64,000 bases of DNA from Hymenoscyphus infarciens (Eukaryota; Ascomycota; Leotiomycetes; Helotiales; Helotiaceae). The stretch covers positions 50,857 to 114,856 of the forward strand of contig LLCB01000192.1 of NCBI GenBank assembly GCA_001414345.1, read 5' to 3'. Both the position numbers and the translations under genes were made by a program. Below are positions 45,643-57,930 of the stretch, piece after piece. A model generated the notes under the pieces. The model was not told where the DNA came from and searched no databases. It saw only the letters and a list, made by a program, of their open reading frames with translations. How positions within the stretch are numbered: the first letter of the stretch is position 1; each line of letters opens with the position of its first letter.

Positions 45643-46752
45643 CTAGTTCTTCTCCAGCTCCAGCCCAGCAAGCCTCCACTTCTCCCTCAATCCCAATCCA
45701 CCCGCCACAGTCCCAAGTATACCAACCCACGCCTCGCTGACCAGACCACTTTCTAGACCCCAGTGCACAGTGAGCGGCGCAAACGCCAAATCAATAGCAA
45801 CCTTTCTCTTCACATGGATCTCTTTCTCCTCCAAACTTTCCTCCTTACTTCCCTTCTCTGTCTCCTTCCCGCCCGTCTTCCTCTTCTCCTCCTGAAGGCC
45901 CTTGTATTCCCTCGCCAACTTAACCAAATCCAACCCAACACCCACCCCCCAAAACCTCGAACTCCAAACATTCGCCCTCATCTGCCTCCGCGCATCCCAC
46001 CCCAAAACACCCTTCCCACTCAAATAAGCCCCACTCTCCGCGATCTGATAACAAAGACCAGTCAACACACCCAGACTATCAAGCGCAATCCCAACATCCC
46101 TCTCTCCCCCCTCCAATCTTAGCAAAACCGCCTTTCCTCCCCTCCAAATAGACACAAGCCCAAAAAGCCTAAGGAAGGTCCGAACCTGCGAGATCAATCC
46201 ACTAAAAGTCTTCAATCTCCCCGCGATATCCTCAATGCTCTCCTTCCCTATCTTCCCCAAGCCGAATCCAGAGCCCTTAAGTATAGTAGAGAGATCAACA
46301 CCCCCCTCCCAACTCCCCCCAACAAGAACCTTAACCACCGCCTCAGCCCTCCTCCTCACCTCCCCCTCTTGAAAAGCCACCAAATTCCTCAAAACCACGG
46401 AAACCAGTAAACTAGAATAACAAAGCGCACTCAGCAAACTATCCGTGTCCCCGGGACTCTTAAGGATAACGCTTAATCGTTCGATAACGCGATCAGTTTT
46501 AGACAGGTACAGGGGTGCCCACGAGAGGAGGGTTTTGAATTCGGGTGTTCGTTTGGGTATGGGATTGGACTTCGATTCTGGTTTCGGTATCGGTATCGGT
46601 ATTTCAGGTATTATGCTAGAGGCCAGATGGGATGGAGGAGAAGCAACATCTGCGAGAGGGGATTCAGAAGGTGGGGTAGGTAATGTTCCCGCTGGGTCTA
46701 GGAGAGGGATATCATTTGAATCCGGCGGTGAGATGCCGCTGATTTCCGACAT
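45643..46752 (-). CDS. PEX11-family peroxisomal membrane protein
   Basis: Single exon of 369 residues from the ATG at 46752. The first ~75 residues are Pro/Ser-rich and disordered. The PEX11 core follows: FKTLLSWAPLYLSKTDRVIE, FSGLISQVRTFLRLFGLVSI, DSLGVLTGLCYQIAESGAYL and WSSRFWGVGVGLDLVKLARE. It ends with a charged loop and the family's C-terminal membrane segment (IDLAFAPLTVHWGLESGLVS). PEX11 proteins bend and divide the peroxisomal membrane. The long N-terminal extension and the inserted Lys/Glu-rich loop near residue 300 fit the fungal PEX11C-like subgroup, which is an inference. Confidence 0.85.
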   Translation of the reverse strand: MSEISGISPPDSNDIPLLDPAGTLPTPPSESPLADVASPPSHLASSIIPEIPIPIPKPESKSNPIPKRTPEFKTLLSWAPLYLSKTDRVIERLSVILKSPGDTDSLLSALCYSSLLVSVVLRNLVAFQEGEVRRRAEAVVKVLVGGSWEGGVDLSTILKGSGFGLGKIGKESIEDIAGRLKTFSGLISQVRTFLRLFGLVSIWRGGKAVLLRLEGGERDVGIALDSLGVLTGLCYQIAESGAYLSGKGVLGWDARRQMRANVWSSRFWGVGVGLDLVKLAREYKGLQEEKRKTGGKETEKGSKEESLEEKEIHVKRKVAIDLAFAPLTVHWGLESGLVSEAWVGILGTVAGGLGLREKWRLAGLELEKN

Positions 46753-47565
46753 GCTTGCTTAAGGAAGTTGGGAAGGTGACGATTTAAATCTGCCTGGGAA
46801 AGTTGTTGATGTTACTGAAATATTTATTCCAGGGTCCACGAGCAACAGCAACAGCATCATCAGAAGCCGAGGTCCGTTGTCGGATTGAGCTCTCGGATCA
46901 ACCTTTTTCCTGACCTCCGCGGGACAAGTCATAAATTCTGTCACATTGAACCAGCGCGGGGCAAATGTGTGTCACTCACATGCCCTTCACCACGTTCAAT
47001 CACAAACATCTAATCACAATTCATGGCCGAAAAGGCATATATTCATGACCTATTCTCATTTCATTACATTTCATACACACAATCCTTTCGCTCAACGCTC
47101 ATACTCAAATAACGACATTGGTGAGCTGGAATTTTTGATACTGGGTAGTCGCTATAGAAGATTCGTGACTCGTTATGCCGAAAGAGGCGAAGGAGATATG
47201 GCTACAATCAAAAGCCAAAAGAGATCCAAGTCCCAAGCCAAAGGAAGGACGATAGCCAAGGAAAACAACTTTTTGGTTCAACGAAATAATCACCTTTCCA
47301 GAACACTAGTGAACACAGAAACTAGTAAAAGCAAAAGAGGAGAGCATTTTTAAGAAAGAAGAGTCCTATGCAGATTGTATGCTGAAGGGCCTAGCCTGAA
47401 TGGCTTAAGACCATAGCGCAAGAAAAAGCAGACGCGGGAAAAACATGAAAGATTAGTGCCCAAATTGAATATCCCTAACTTCCTCCAAGACCATACGAAA
47501 TCATCAAGAAATAATTCGTAAAAATGAAACCGTCACGGAATCTGGAAATGAAAAAAGAATGGTGT
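46753..47565. other. Intergenic
   Basis: A 135-codon plus-strand ORF (46946-47353) is Ser/Asn/Lys-rich without family resemblance. No gene called. Confidence 0.4.
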
Positions 47566-49355
47566 TTAACCTTGGTATCCACCGAAGCCATTTCCAAAGT
47601 TTTGGGCCGGGGGAGCATTCCATTGTGCAGCAGGTGCTTGTTGTTGACCACGACCATAGCCACCAGCGCTGACAGAGCCTCCGCCTCCGTAAGCCATTTG
47701 CTGTTGGTTAGGATATTGACTTGGTGATTGAGCTGGTGGGCCACCGTATCCGCCTTGTTGACCAGGGAATTGAGGTGGGGTTTGTTGGGACATTGGGCCA
47801 GCTGATTGAGGACCTGTTGGCTGACCTGGCATTCCTCCGCCATATTGAGGGAAGTAGGCAGAAGGTGTTCCAGGGTAACCACCAGGAGTTGGGCCGCCCT
47901 GTGGACTATAACCAGTAGGTGTTCCAGTTGGGAAACCATCTGCGGAAGGTGCCTTGTCCTTACCCCACTAAAAGAAAATTAGTAAATGAAGGTGAATCCG
48001 ACGGGGTGAATGGGATATGAAACTTACAGAACACTTGAGAGGACGACCATTCACATTGTAACCGCTCAATTGACAGATAGACATTGCTGCATTCTCATGG
48101 TTATCCATCTTGACAAAGGCAAAACCACGGTCGGCTTGGAATCGGGTCTCAACCACGAAACCAAAGTTCTGGAAGAGAGGGATAAGGTCGTTTTGGGTGG
48201 TGTATGGAGTCAAATTGCCAACATAGCAAGTGGTTTGCCAAGCTGGGGTTTGTTGGACAATCATGTCATAGCTCTGGACGCCGTGAGTCGGGAAATGGTG
48301 ATGACCAAAAGGAGTGGTTGGAGTCATGCCCATGGCAGACATGGCTTGCTGTTGAGAGATTGATGGTTGGCCCTTTTGGTTGGCCCAGTTGCATCGGATA
48401 GCACGAGAACCAAGCCACTCTCCGTCCATGGAGCTCAAGGCCTTCTCAGCATCCTGGCGCTCGCGGAAGGCAACGAATCCATATCCTCGAGAGCGACCAG
48501 TCTTCATGTCCCACATGACGCGAGCTTCAGAGACAGAGCCGAAGGCCGAGAAAGCTTGAAGAAGAACTTCGTCGTTGACTTCATTTGACAGATCGCCAAC
48601 GAAGATGTGGAAGTGGTTGGAGGTGTCCTCCTTGTTGGAGGTGTTGGATTGATAAGCCCAGTTGACTCGAATCTCCTGCAAACATCATCAGAATCTATGT
48701 TTGTATCATCGGAGGTCGTCAATATGCTTACCGCCTGGTGAACTCGTCTGCCGTTGAGGGTCTGCATGGCGCGTTCTGCTGCTCCAGGATCGTCGTACTC
48801 GACAAAGCCGTAGTTGAATCCCTTGTTCTGTAACTAAATAGTAATTAGCGTGCCGCACTTATGATCAGTGAATACCACCATGGAAAGGAACGGAAAAACA
48901 AGGAAATTAGGGGGTGATTTCCGCGCTGGAAGTCTCAAGAAACTGACATCTGTGGGAGAGCTGATACCGACCGCACCTACATTCTTGTCAGGAATGATTT
49001 TGACGTTTTGGACATGTCCGGTGGTTTCAAAGATTTGACGGAGGACATCTTCTGTGACTCTGGGATCAAGCCCACCAACATAAAGAGCACGCTTGTTTGG
49101 TTCAGGAGCTGCGCGACGAACAAAGCCACCTGCGCTGTCTGGGGACATGACCACGCCATTCTCGCCCATAGGAGAGCTAATTGCGGTTGGGATGGGGTTC
49201 GTGTTTTGTGGGATGATAACCGGAGGAAGAGGTGGAGGAGGCATATGCGATGATTGGGACTGGCCATTGTGTGGCTCGTAGCCAGGCGCACCAGCATTGG
49301 TTTGTGGAGGTGGTGGGAGCTGAGCGCTCGATGGAGGAGGTCCGTTATCAGCCAT
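47566..49355 (-). CDS. PUB1: PUB1/TIA-1-type RNA-binding protein, three RRMs
   Basis: Four exons (48981-49355, 48732-48827, 48028-48675, 47566-47967), all in phase, give 506 residues. The start at 49355 (MADNGPPPSSAQ) leads a Pro-rich N-terminus. RRM1 has RALYVGGL and KGFNYGFVEY and is split by the first intron. RRM2 has HFHIFVGDL and RGYGFVAF. RRM3 has TTCYVGNL and RGFAFVKM. The exon 2-3 junction reads NGRRVHQAEIRVNWAYQ, a PUB1 hallmark. The C-terminus is Gln/Gly/Pro/Tyr-rich, prone to granule formation. Pub1 binds U-rich and AU-rich mRNA, affects mRNA stability and enters stress granules. Confidence 0.94.
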
Positions 49356-51240
49356 GGCGAGATATATTCGATGAACTATAGCTTGAGGTTGATGGAAAAA
49401 GGGCGTGTAATTCGTGATATTAATGCTAGAAAGGCGATGGAGCTGATCTGCAAAATGTGTTGATGAAAATCGGAAAACACCAAGATGAGAGGCGGAGAAT
49501 GATGGAAGGTTTTGCTTGATGCTCAGCAGAACCTTGCGATCTCGTGTGACTCGAAAGATAGCAAGCGCGCGTTCAGACTCGGAAAATCGAGGTGGAAGAC
49601 TTGCGAAAGAGGGCGAAAAGATGAACCGACAAGAGGAAACGCTTGTACGGAAGAGCAGAGAAGCCGAAGACTGTGAGATGCTGATACAGAGGGCTGTAGC
49701 AGAGATGAGGAGGTGGTAGAGAGAAGAGCTGAGACTGAGGGGAGCTCTACACTCGCTCTGCGACAATCGTTGAGATTGCAAAAGGAATAAGTCGGACGAC
49801 GACGATGGGAAGAGAGACGCAGGTTGAGATGGAAGACGATATGACGAGAGGGATTGAATGGAAGAAAGGAACCACGAGAAATAGACGACAGGAAGAGAGA
49901 GGTAGAGAAAAGCCGCTCCGAGTTCCAGACGCCTGCTGATGGGGGGGGGAGGATGGGTGAAGGTGAGGTTGGAGGAAATGCGATGCTTTTCATCAAAGGA
50001 ACGAGAGGAGACGTGGGAACAGGCGGAAGTTTCTAGCCCCACTTTAATCGTGAAAATAAGTGGGAATCGATCCAATCAGCGGGCGGTATGGCAGGTGTAG
50101 GATTAGAGGATGGAGAGGTGGTCCTAGAACAGTGTTTGAAGTTGGGATGAAAAAGACCATTTGCGTCACCCGCTCGTGGGTTTTGCAATTCACCGTCACC
50201 GGGTGCTCGTTTTTATGCGGCTCTTTTAGTCTGCTATCCAGGCTACATTTAACGACATCTTTCGTGAGTTTCTGACAAGTGAAGGCTTGCACTGGTATAT
50301 AGAAGCTGATGGAAGCTCTACACCAAAACATGCAAAGGCAGCAACATATGAACACAAAAGGTATAATAGAATCAATCCACTTCTGCACGTAAACAGGCGC
50401 AATTGACCCCTAGTACATGAGACCACATAAGCTACATCTAGCAAGAATGGGATCAGGAGTTCCGATGTTCTGCTATCAAAAACAGAATTCAATCAATTGC
50501 AGAACGAAGCTGTAAGTTCTGGATTCCACATTTCCTCCTCAAGAGAATCCATAACCAACCCAGTATTCCCAAGCATCAAGCGATCAAGCTCGATGAAAAT
50601 ATACTTCGTACCAGTCGAAATAAACGTTAAAAAAGGGGGGTCACTTTATAGAGTTTCCAGGGGTTTTTAAGTAGCATGAAGCATCGGAAATGTGACGAAT
50701 ACACCATTGGAATAACGTTTATACCGCCCGAGACGAATTACAAGTCCATGTTTCGTCAGGTGGAGAGACCGGCTCCCTTTACGTGGACCGAGTTTGGAGA
50801 TATCTCTCAACTCCAAAACAGCTCGGAAATGATGTCCTTTCCAGTTCCAAGCGAACGGAAGCGACACGGAAACCAACACCGTTGCACCCAATGCAGTCAA
50901 GTCATCGTGGTTGCGGAAGGATTTTACTAGTTCACGGACGCTGCAACAGCGGCATGGCTTTCCTGGTAAAGCGAGCGGCTGCACCTCTAAAATTGCCATA
51001 TGCATGTCCTTCACACACGTCTCATCCCTTTTGGGATGAACCATAATTTTGTGATTGAGACCCGATCCTTCAAGATAAGATGAGAAGTTACAGAATTCCA
51101 GGAAAGCGGAGTTTCTTGAGAAGACTTAGAAGTGTAAGATTTTCACCAAGTCGATATACATTTCTTAGGACACAAGGAGGTACATATTAGCCAGATCAAC
51201 TCACTTACCTACAGTTCTCAACGCTAAGGGCCCGGTTCGA
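49356..51240. other. Upstream region of PUB1 and gene-free flank
   Basis: About 700 bp before the PUB1 start are pyrimidine-rich on the coding strand and remain open in the PUB1 frame for some 240 codons without an ATG, probably a long 5' leader. Beyond 50.1 kb no gene is recognised up to the AT-rich block. Confidence 0.45.
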
Positions 51241-51634
51241 GCGGGAGGGAATAGCTTCAACAGATTATGGGCAAGCATCTTACTCAGTGAGTAGACTGCA
51301 CAGGGGATCAATTGCACCCTGAAGAGCCAGTAGGGAGTTGATTCAAGTCTGCAGAGTTGCAGGTCTTCTATCTCACACGTACAACTCTGTATAATTCATA
51401 GTAAGCAAGCTGCTCCTTCCCGAGAGCTTGCAGGCAGGCCGAAGATAGGCTACCGTAGCCTCAAAGCTTAGTACATCTAACTACTAAGTAAGAAACATAG
51501 GCTTTACAACGAGAACACCTAGCTAGTTTTAGATATTATATCACAAATACGTCACTTTTTAAGCGATTTTTTTTTTTAGAATTATAGATTAAGTTATAAA
51601 GAAATAATCTAATATATAGTTTATAGCTTTTTAT

Positions 51635-51724
51635 TATAATACGAAATATATATTATAATAAAAGAGATATATAAGAGTATATTTAATAGAATAATATATA
51701 TAAACACTAGGCTCTAATATAGAG
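51635..51724 (-). repeat. LTR-end fragment of the same family, inverted
   Basis: Reverse-complemented, this stretch matches the last ~90 bp of the 5' LTR (52139-52227), including TATTAGAGCCTAGT and TATATATATTATTCTATT and the terminal CTATTATA-like end. It lies just outside the element, so it belongs to another copy in opposite orientation. Confidence 0.65.
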
Positions 51725-51783
51725 GACAAGACTAGATTAGCTTTTTATAAGCTCGAGTTAAAGTATTTATATATAAAAGATTA

Positions 51784-52227
51784 TATAATAGTACGCTATT
51801 CTAGATTACTAGTATTCGTAAAGCTACTAATATTATAATAGCACGCTAATCTAAATTATCGGCATTTATAAAGCTGCCGATACCTCTAAGTACTACTAAT
51901 ACCGAATAACTAATACTAATACGATTAAAGTATTAAAAGTATTAATATCTAATATTTATATATAAAAGAGATTAAAGTTTAGATATTATATATTTAGCTT
52001 TTCAGCTCTTATTATTTAGTATTAGCTATATTAGATAGAGCTTAGTTATTATTATTATTAGAACTTAGTAGCTTCTAACCTCTTATATATAGACGTTTAT
52101 ATTTAGTATAGAAGAGAGATAGTTTTTCCTTTTCTTTTATATTAGAGCCTAGTATTTATATATATTATTCTATTAAACGCACTTCTATATACCTCTTCTA
52201 TAATAGTATATATTTTATACTATTATA
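51784..52227 (+). repeat. 5' long terminal repeat
   Basis: 444 bp. Its 3' two-thirds match the 3' LTR closely (for example TTTAGATATTATATATTTAG and TATTAGAGCCTAGTATTTAT in both). It opens with a 50-bp tandem duplication (51784-51833 and 51834-51883), each unit starting TATAATAG, which the 3' LTR lacks. Confidence 0.82.
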
Positions 52228-53899
52228 TAAAAAGGAAAAACTCTTCTTTGCTAGTAATAGTCTTAATAATATCTCTTTTAAGCTTATTATTACTTTTTAT
52301 TTTGAAATCGATTTAGCTTAGATTTAGACTATTATAACGCTATTCTTAAATAGCTAGATAATTAGAGACTACCTAGATAGCTAGTAATACTAGAGTTTAG
52401 TATCTATATAAATAGCTAGTAAAAATCGTATTACTAATATATTAAGAGATTAGAATATACTAAGTATTCTTAAGAATTCTAATAACTCTCTTAGTATAAA
52501 GACTACTATATATAATTTAGATAGTTAATCTACTATAGTTATCTAGAAGACTTCTAAATTAATCTCTTTACTCTCTCTCTAAATTAATATTTAATATATT
52601 AGAATTAGAAGTAACTTCGAGTCTCTTCTAAGCTCTACTTCTAAGTATAAAGCCTCTCTTTAAAGAAGAGAGTTAAGCACTAATAGAAAGGTCTTTAACT
52701 TATTACTATATACCTAAGAATAATAAAAAGTTATAAAATAATAAAGATAAAGATATAGCTCTTAAAAGCTAGAGAGACTAATAAGACTTTTTAAATATAG
52801 ACGAGATATAAGATATAATCTAAGCTATAAAAGCTAAAGATTAAGAAAAAGAAAAGAGAAGTTTATAATAAGATAACCGGATTATCTAAGTCTCTCTACT
52901 TAATAAAGACTATTATTATATAGTAAAAATAGTCTCTACTTAATAGAGACTATTTATAGTAAATTAGTTAATAACTACTAGGTAATAATTAGAGTCTAAG
53001 TTCTCTCTAACTAATATAAACTCCTTCTTTATACTTGTCTATTATATTAGACTATTATTAAATATATAACTCTACTCTTAATATTCTTCTCTTATAATAA
53101 TCTACTCTCTACTTATAATCTAAAAGTATCTTAAAAGCTTTATAATCTACTAAAAGTAAGATTATAAAGAAAATAAAACCTTTAAATAATAGTACTTTAT
53201 CTATATATAAGTAATAGAGAATATTAGTATATAATCGACTTTATATAAATACTAACTATTATTAGACACTTATAACTTATAAAGCTCTTATTTAAAAGAT
53301 AATAATAAAACTTATCTAGAACTACTTAGAGCTTTAATATAAGTCTAATATAATATAAGTAAGATACTATTTAAAGAATATAAAGAAATAATTAAGCTTT
53401 TTAATACTTATTATTTAACTAGTTATAAAAAGAAGAATACTTAGAACACCTTTTAGTCTCTTTAGATAGAATAAAAGAATTATATAAGAGAAAGTTTTTT
53501 AGAATTTAAAAGTTGCTTTTTAAGTATAATAATACTTAAAGAGGTATTAGAATAAAATAGATTCTACTTTCTATAAAAGAAGATTATATCTTAGCTTAGA
53601 AACCTATCTATTATAAGGAAGAGAGACTAGAATAACAACTTTAAAGAGATAGTAAAAGACTTTTTATTTATAAATAAAGAATAGTACTAAAATACTAAGT
53701 TATATATAACTAGTATAATAACTATAGAAAAACTAGTAATAATAAGCTTTTTATATAGAAAGATAAATACTAACTAATTCTTATCTAGCTTAGCTATAAA
53801 ACTCTTACTACTTTTATATAGACTCTATTCTACTTCTTAGAAAACTATCTAAACTTCTAGACTCTCTTTCACTAGTAAAAGATTAAAGACTTTATTTAT

Positions 53900-56800
53900 A
53901 AACTAATTCCTTACTAGTATAAAGTATTATAATTATAAAAAGCCTAAGTATATTAAGCCTAATTATCTTAATCTACTTAGTATTAATAAGATAGAAAATT
54001 AACTTAAGAAAGAATAACTATTTAAAAAGTATTCTAACTCTATTCTAAGTTAGAGAGAAAATAAAGAAGCTTAGATAAAAATACCTTCTTAGGCTTATAT
54101 AAATATAACCTAGTTAGACTTAACCTTTCTAAGCTTATAGAAGGAAAATAGTTCTTTATAAATACTACTCTTAATATATAAAGATATAGTATTAAAATAT
54201 AATCTTTAATAAATATAGAAGTAAATAAGTATCTATTTCTAAATTAACCTCTAGCTTTATAATTATCTAAAGTAATAGGTTTATAGATTTAGAAACTACT
54301 ATATTTAGAATTTATTTATAAATATAATAATAGTCTAAAAAGTTATATAATATAGTTTATATAGCTATATCTAAATATAGATAAATATTATATTTATAAC
54401 TACTCTTTTATTATCTTAGATCTTAGATAATAAGATCTAATTATTAGTAATAAGTAGCTAAATTATTTTAAAGTCCTTCTTAACCTTTTAAAAAATTAAA
54501 TTACTTAGCTAGCTAATTACTTTCTAACTCTCTACTTTAGTAAAGAGATTTTACTTTTACTTTCTAGCTAGAACTAGAAACCTATTTTAATACTAGTTAG
54601 ATATAAATTAAAAGAAATATATAATCTATTAATAAGAAAGACGTAAAAAGAGTAGACTTATAAACATAGCTAAGTTATTACTCTTATCTATAATAATATC
54701 TTTTAAAATTTTAACTTTTAACTCTAGTTTAAAGCCTCTTTAAACTACTAGTATAGTTTTAAAAGACTAGACTTTATACTTATTTATTAGTAAAATAAGT
54801 ATAAATACTATATATTTTAATATAAAATAACCTAACTTAGAATTCTATATAACTAGTATTTATAAGCTAAATTAGATTATTAATAAAAGATTATTTTCTT
54901 TATAAGATAATAATAATATAAGAGCTCTAATATAAGCCTAACTTCTAAAATATTACTTTTCTTATAAAGACGTATTCTTAAAAGTAGCTTTTAATAAGCT
55001 CTCTTCTTACTATAAATATAACTATAAGATTACTTTAAATAAATTACTTCTTAACTCCTTTTTACCTCTATATTAATAGTTAACTATAAAGCTTAAAGCT
55101 ATAAAGAAGTATCTTATAAAGAACTTAGATAAGAGGTTTATTATTAATAGTAATAGCTCTTTTATCTTTCTAATACTTTTTATTAAAAAGGTTAATAGTA
55201 ATAAGTTATAGTTCTATATTAATTATAAGAAGTTAAATACTCTAACTTAAAATAATCTCTACTTAATCTCTTAAATTAATAAGCTCTTTTTAAAAATAAG
55301 AATAGCTAAAATCTTTATTAAGTTAGATATAAGATAAGCTTTCTATTATATTTAAATAGACTTTAACTTAGAAGAGATAACTATATTTAAAACTAGGTAT
55401 ATTATATATAAATATAAGGTCCTCTCTTTTAGACTTTATAATAATCTTACTACTTATTAATATTATATAAATAATATCTTTATTAACTATTTAGATAACT
55501 TCTATATTACTTACTTAAATAATATTTTAATTTCTTTAAATACTATTAAAGAATATAAGAAATAGGTTAATAAAGTTCTAAATTAGCTTTAAGAAGTAGA
55601 ACTCTAGATAGATATTAAGAAAAGCAAATTTAATATTACTAGAGTTAAATACTTAAGATTTATCTTAACTATAAAGAGACTTAAAGTTAATCTTAAAAAG
55701 ATAGAAGCTCTATAAAACTAGGTCTAATCTAATACTATAATAAGTATAAAGTCTTATCTAGAGTTTAGAAGATTTTATAGATAATTTATTAAAGATTATA
55801 TTAAAATTACTAAACTCTTAACTATAATAATACACCTTTTAGAGCTATTTTTATAGATACTTAAATATAAAGAAGCTTTTAAAGTACTAAGAACTAGGCT
55901 ACTTATAATTTAAACCTTATACTACTTTAACTCTAATTATAATATAAAGCTAGAAATAGACTTTTTAGAAGAAGTAATAGTAGGTATATTTTTATAATAA
56001 TATAATAGCTTTTAGTACTTTATTAGGTTCTACTTATACGTCTTAGTTAGCTATAAATCGAACTAAGAGATCTATAATAAAGAGCTATCTACTATTATAA
56101 AAGCTTTTAAGAAATAGTACTCTAAACTTATATTATATTAGAAGTATATTAATATATATTTAAACTATAGATTATTAGAATACTTTATAATAACTAAGCT
56201 ACTTATAGCTAAGTAAGTCTAATAGATAGAGTTCTTATTAGATTTAAACTTTCAAATCTAATTTATATCTAAGAAGAATAATTAAAAAGTAGAAATATTA
56301 ACTTAATATAAATAAGACTTAAAAACTTATAATTAAGCTAAATTAGATAGCTACTTATATACTCTTTTAAGACTTAATTAGTTAGACTTTTAAATTAATA
56401 TTAAACTTATTTAAATATTTTTATAAGAATAATTTATATCTCTTAATATAATTTAGTTAGATATTATTCTAAGAATAAGTTTAGATATAATTTAGAAGTT
56501 AAAAGAAGATAACCTATACTCTTTTTAGAAAGAACGTTATAAATTCTAAATAGATACTCTCTTTTATTAGATAACTTACTCTTTTTTAAGAATTAACTTT
56601 ATATTTAAAAGAATACTAAACTCTATATAAAACTAATCTAAGAAGTCTATAACTAAGTATCTAGTACTTATCTAAGTATAAAAAAGACATACTAGTTATT
56701 AGTATAATACTACTACTAGGCTAGATTAGGTTTAGACTATAAAAGATATATAGTAAATTATTAAGCTTATAGATACTTCTATTCTTAATAAACTAAGTAA

Positions 56801-57930
56801 TAAGGCTTTCTTTACTCTCTACTTATACTTAACTACTCTATATAATATCTATATATAGATTTTAAATTATTCTTAAAAGATAAATATAGATTTAATACTA
56901 TATTAGTATTTATTAACTAACTTAAAAAGGATTTAGTATTAATACTCTACTACTTAACTATAGATACTAAAAGACTAGCTAAACTTTTTATTTAATAGAT
57001 TTACTAGTTTAGCTACTACTCTAAATTAATTATATTTAACTAAGAATCTTAATTTATATTAGTATTTTAAACTAAATTTTATTAAATAATTAGTATTAAG
57101 CTTAAGCTTAATACTATCTATTATAAATAGATAGATAAATAAATAGAGATAATAAACTAATATATTATTTAAAGACTAAGGCTCTTTATAATCTACTATT
57201 AAAATAACTAGAGCAAATTAATCTCTCTAATAAATAGAGTATAAATAACACTTCTATACTTATCTATTAGTATAACCTCTTATTAGCTTAAGTTTAGACT
57301 TAACTTAAGGACTTTATAAGACTAGAATATATTAAAGACTTCTATTCTCTAGAAATAGCTAAACTATAATAAAGTAGTAAAAGTAGCCTAATATATATAC
57401 TCTACTTAGAAGATAGCTAAAGATAATATAAGTAAGGTCTAGTAAAAGATAAAGAATAGTATAAATTAGTATTAAAGAGCTATTAACTAAGATATTAGAG
57501 ATAAAGTCTACTTATCTACTAAGAATCTTAAGATAAATCGTCTTAGCTAAAAGCTTATTAAATAGTAGATAGAATCTTTTAAAATACTAGATTATATAAG
57601 ACACTTCTATAAACTAAAACTTCTAGAAGGATTATTAATTTATAATATTTTTATCTCTAATATACTTTTAAAAGATTTAAATACTCTTCTACTAAGATAA
57701 AAGGCTCTAAAGTCTCTACTAGATATTATTTAAGATATATAAGAATAAGAGATATAAGAAATACTTAGTAGTAGACTTTTTAAAAAATAGCTATAGTACT
57801 AAGTAAAATAGGTTAGATATAATTTAGATTATACTTAGTATTTTATAGATAATTTTTAGAGTTTACTATATTATCTAAGAGACTTTTATACTAAATATCT
57901 AAATAAGCTAAGACTATCTTAACTCTTATT
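53900..57930 (+). pseudogene. gag-pol remnant of the chromovirus
   Basis: The zinc knuckle is at 53925-53966, where all four C-C-H-C ligand codons now read TAT. Reverse transcriptase blocks lie around 55210-55545: KIFIKLDIR (family: KIFTKLDLR) and YLNNILIS (family: YLDDILIY). KSKFNITRVKYLRFILTIK follows at 55620-55675. RNase H is about 55930-56210 (EIYNKELSTIIKAFK, LEYFIITK). The integrase C-terminus is at about 57500-57660 (KNLKINRLS, RHFYKLKLLEGLLIYNIFI). The chromodomain is at about 57750-57920 (EILSSRLFKK, VRYNLDYT, NKLRLS with TAG where W or Q is expected). Stops occur every few codons. This is a retrotransposon polyprotein, not a host gene. Confidence 0.85.

Noticed and set aside
49356..50075. 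N-terminal extension of PUB1 as coding sequence
   Set aside because: No in-frame ATG and a Ser/Leu/Pro-rich text typical of translated pyrimidine tracts; kept only as a finding.
51215..51250. A tRNA T-arm-like motif (CCCGGTTCGAGCGGG)
   Set aside because: With the standard seven-base T loop only part of the stem pairs, and no D-arm, anticodon arm or acceptor partner could be placed upstream.
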